Positions 32,013-32,065 of a stretch of DNA of 32,065 nt are shown here, piece after piece. The position numbers and the translations under genes are program-made. Below the pieces are notes generated by a model. The model was given only the letters and a program-made list of their open reading frames with translations, searched no databases and was not told the DNA's origin. Within the stretch, counting starts at the first letter, position 1. Every line of letters starts with the position of its first letter. The stretch covers positions 1 through 32,065 of the forward strand of contig JANQIL010000082.1 in assembly GCA_028282245.1 (NCBI GenBank), read 5' to 3'. The DNA is from Magnetospira sp. (lineage in GTDB: Bacteria; Pseudomonadota; Alphaproteobacteria; Rhodospirillales; Magnetospiraceae).

Positions 32013-32065
32013 ATGGACGGAACGATCAGCCTTTCCCTGTGGATGTACGGCCTGACCGTCATCGT
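32013..32065 (+). CDS. Possible OadG-like gamma subunit, N-terminal fragment (partial)
   Basis: An ATG at 32013, preceded by a strong TAAGGAGG site that includes the upstream stop codon, opens a frame to the window end encoding MDGTISLSLWMYGLTVI. A short start running straight into a hydrophobic helix, next to a carboxyltransferase gene, fits the small membrane gamma subunit of oxaloacetate/methylmalonyl-CoA decarboxylases. With 17 residues visible, a different small membrane protein cannot be excluded. Confidence 0.5.
   Translation, partial: MDGTISLSLWMYGLTVI

Noticed and set aside
1-32065. tRNA, rRNA or riboswitch genes
   Set aside because: I scanned the intergenic gaps by eye and found no cloverleaf-like arms, rRNA segments or known riboswitch cores; a covariance-model search was not possible.

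Overview
The window is GC-rich chromosomal DNA with dense, short-spaced genes. It looks like an alphaproteobacterium of the Rhodospirillales type. The grounds are the block DUF3576 lipoprotein-leuS-lptE-holA, a C-terminal-Phe porin, a two-domain GlnE of about 990 residues, and a sensor/exonuclease fusion beside a receiver gene. This assignment is inferred from gene content and order; no search was run.

Layout. 1-3840 (minus strand): envelope and translation genes (DUF3576 lipoprotein, leuS, lptE, start of holA). 4144-5268 (plus): an outer-membrane porin with a clear terminator. 5437-10314 (minus): lepA and glnE, divergent from a large AsmA/YhdP-like envelope protein (10346-13681). 13695-15366: a PaaK-type CoA ligase and a small HMA metal-binding protein. 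15377-24695: a complete protocatechuate 4,5-cleavage (meta) gene set in two divergent arms around a LysR-type regulator. The minus arm holds the regulator, a DUF1932-type dehydrogenase, ligC and a TRAP substrate-binding protein. The plus arm holds galB, ligK/galC, galD/ligU, ligI, ligA and ligB. Together LigAB opens protocatechuate, LigC makes 2-pyrone-4,6-dicarboxylate, LigI opens it to 4-oxalomesaconate, GalD/GalB tautomerise and hydrate that, and LigK cleaves the product to pyruvate and oxaloacetate. 24775-27310 (minus): a receiver gene followed by a membrane pseudokinase fused to a DEDDh exonuclease. 27392-30110: two PAP2-like membrane proteins overlapping tail to tail, and an ArnT/PMT-type glycosyltransferase. 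30450 to the end (plus): a biotin-dependent carboxyltransferase subunit and the start of a probable OadG-like gamma subunit, preceded by an unusually AT-rich leader.

The most striking unexplained structure is a repeat found three times (40-160, 18492-18612, 23353-23473). Each copy is exactly 121 bp, is bounded by CTAG (one end has drifted to CTCG in copy 1), and folds into two long hairpins. Each sits between two co-oriented genes, and its terminal CTAG contains the TAG stop codon of the upstream gene (lptE, the LysR gene, ligI). Seven of the nine positions that vary among copies are in loops, bulges or the linker, and the other two face each other at the base of one stem. This looks like a mobile palindromic (MITE/REPIN-like) family that inserts at CTAG stop codons inside operons. 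The second notable item is the exonuclease fusion, whose kinase-like region has lost the phospho-accepting histidine and the ATP-binding boxes while the exonuclease residues are all present.
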